From JBEEPE01 sp041191265 (GTDB taxonomy: Bacteria > Verrucomicrobiota > Verrucomicrobiia > Chthoniobacterales > Chthoniobacteraceae): 6,138 nt of DNA. Where the stretch lies: assembly GCA_041191265.1 (NCBI GenBank), contig JBEEPE010000353.1, positions 1 through 6,138 of the forward strand, given 5' to 3'. The notes below the pieces were generated by a model. That model was not told where the DNA came from, did no database searches, and was given only the letters and a program-made list of their open reading frames with translations. Positions 6,067 to 6,138 of this stretch are shown one piece after another. Each line of letters starts with the position of its first letter. Positions within the stretch are counted from its first letter, which is position 1. The translations under genes were made by a program, and so were the position numbers.

Positions 6067-6138
6067 ATGAGCGGCGCGGCTTTTGAGGTGGGGGTTGTTG
6101 GGGGGGGACCTGGGGGGTTGATGCTGGCGTATCGCCTG
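6067..6138 (+). CDS. FAD-dependent oxidoreductase, N-terminal fragment cut by the window edge
   Basis: Only 24 codons are present, open to the right edge. The peptide MSGAAFEVGVVGGGPGGLML is followed by AYRL. It is a typical beta-strand, glycine-rich loop and helix start of an FAD-binding Rossmann fold: GGGPGG at residues 12-17 (GxGxxG) follows the hydrophobic strand FEVGVV. This arrangement fits flavin monooxygenases of the PHBH type (PF01494), halogenases, geranylgeranyl-reductase-like proteins and other two-dinucleotide-binding flavoproteins, and nothing here can choose between them. There is no signal peptide, so it is probably cytoplasmic. It is transcribed away from the exported operon and may share its control region. 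Glycine codons are mostly GGG, in line with the G-rich plus strand, and the loop DNA (6090-6117) is three long G-tracts. Confidence 0.8.
   Translation, partial: MSGAAFEVGVVGGGPGGLMLAYRL

Overview
The window carries five genes. Four run on the minus strand as a tight series, and one is only entered, on the plus strand at the right edge. All four minus-strand products appear to be exported. From 5' to 3' in transcription order they are: a 985-residue three-part enzyme (a CBM9-like domain, a glucose/sorbosone-dehydrogenase-type beta-propeller and a two-haem cytochrome c region); a lactonase of the 7-bladed 6-phosphogluconolactonase type with a signal peptide; a class-C-beta-lactamase-like serine hydrolase; and the first 130 residues of a Tat-exported six-bladed-propeller protein that runs off the left edge. 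The gaps are 41 bp, 51 bp and a 4-bp ATGA overlap, so they probably form one operon.

The organism is not certain. High G+C, exported CBM9-like domains, dehydrogenase-cytochrome c fusions, Tat-exported propellers and starts without Shine-Dalgarno sequences together suggest the Planctomycetota-Verrucomicrobiota group, most likely Verrucomicrobiota. This is inference from gene content; there is no marker gene here.

Working model (inference): the large fusion binds a sugar through its N-terminal domain, its propeller oxidises an aldose (perhaps the reducing end of an oligosaccharide) to a lactone, and its own haems take the electrons. The exported lactonase encoded next opens the lactone to an aldonic acid. 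The serine hydrolase and the Tat propeller protein may act on the same or a related substrate outside the cytoplasm, but nothing in their sequences fixes it.

The 305-bp divergent gap (5762-6066) separates this operon from a plus-strand FAD-dependent oxidoreductase, of which only 24 codons are present. The gap holds a GAAC-N4-GTTC inverted repeat, a 10-bp direct repeat just before the FAD gene and a run of G-tracts directly in front of the fusion gene's start. No terminator, RNA gene, mobile element or CRISPR was seen. The whole plus strand is strikingly G-rich and C-poor, in genes on both strands and in the gap.
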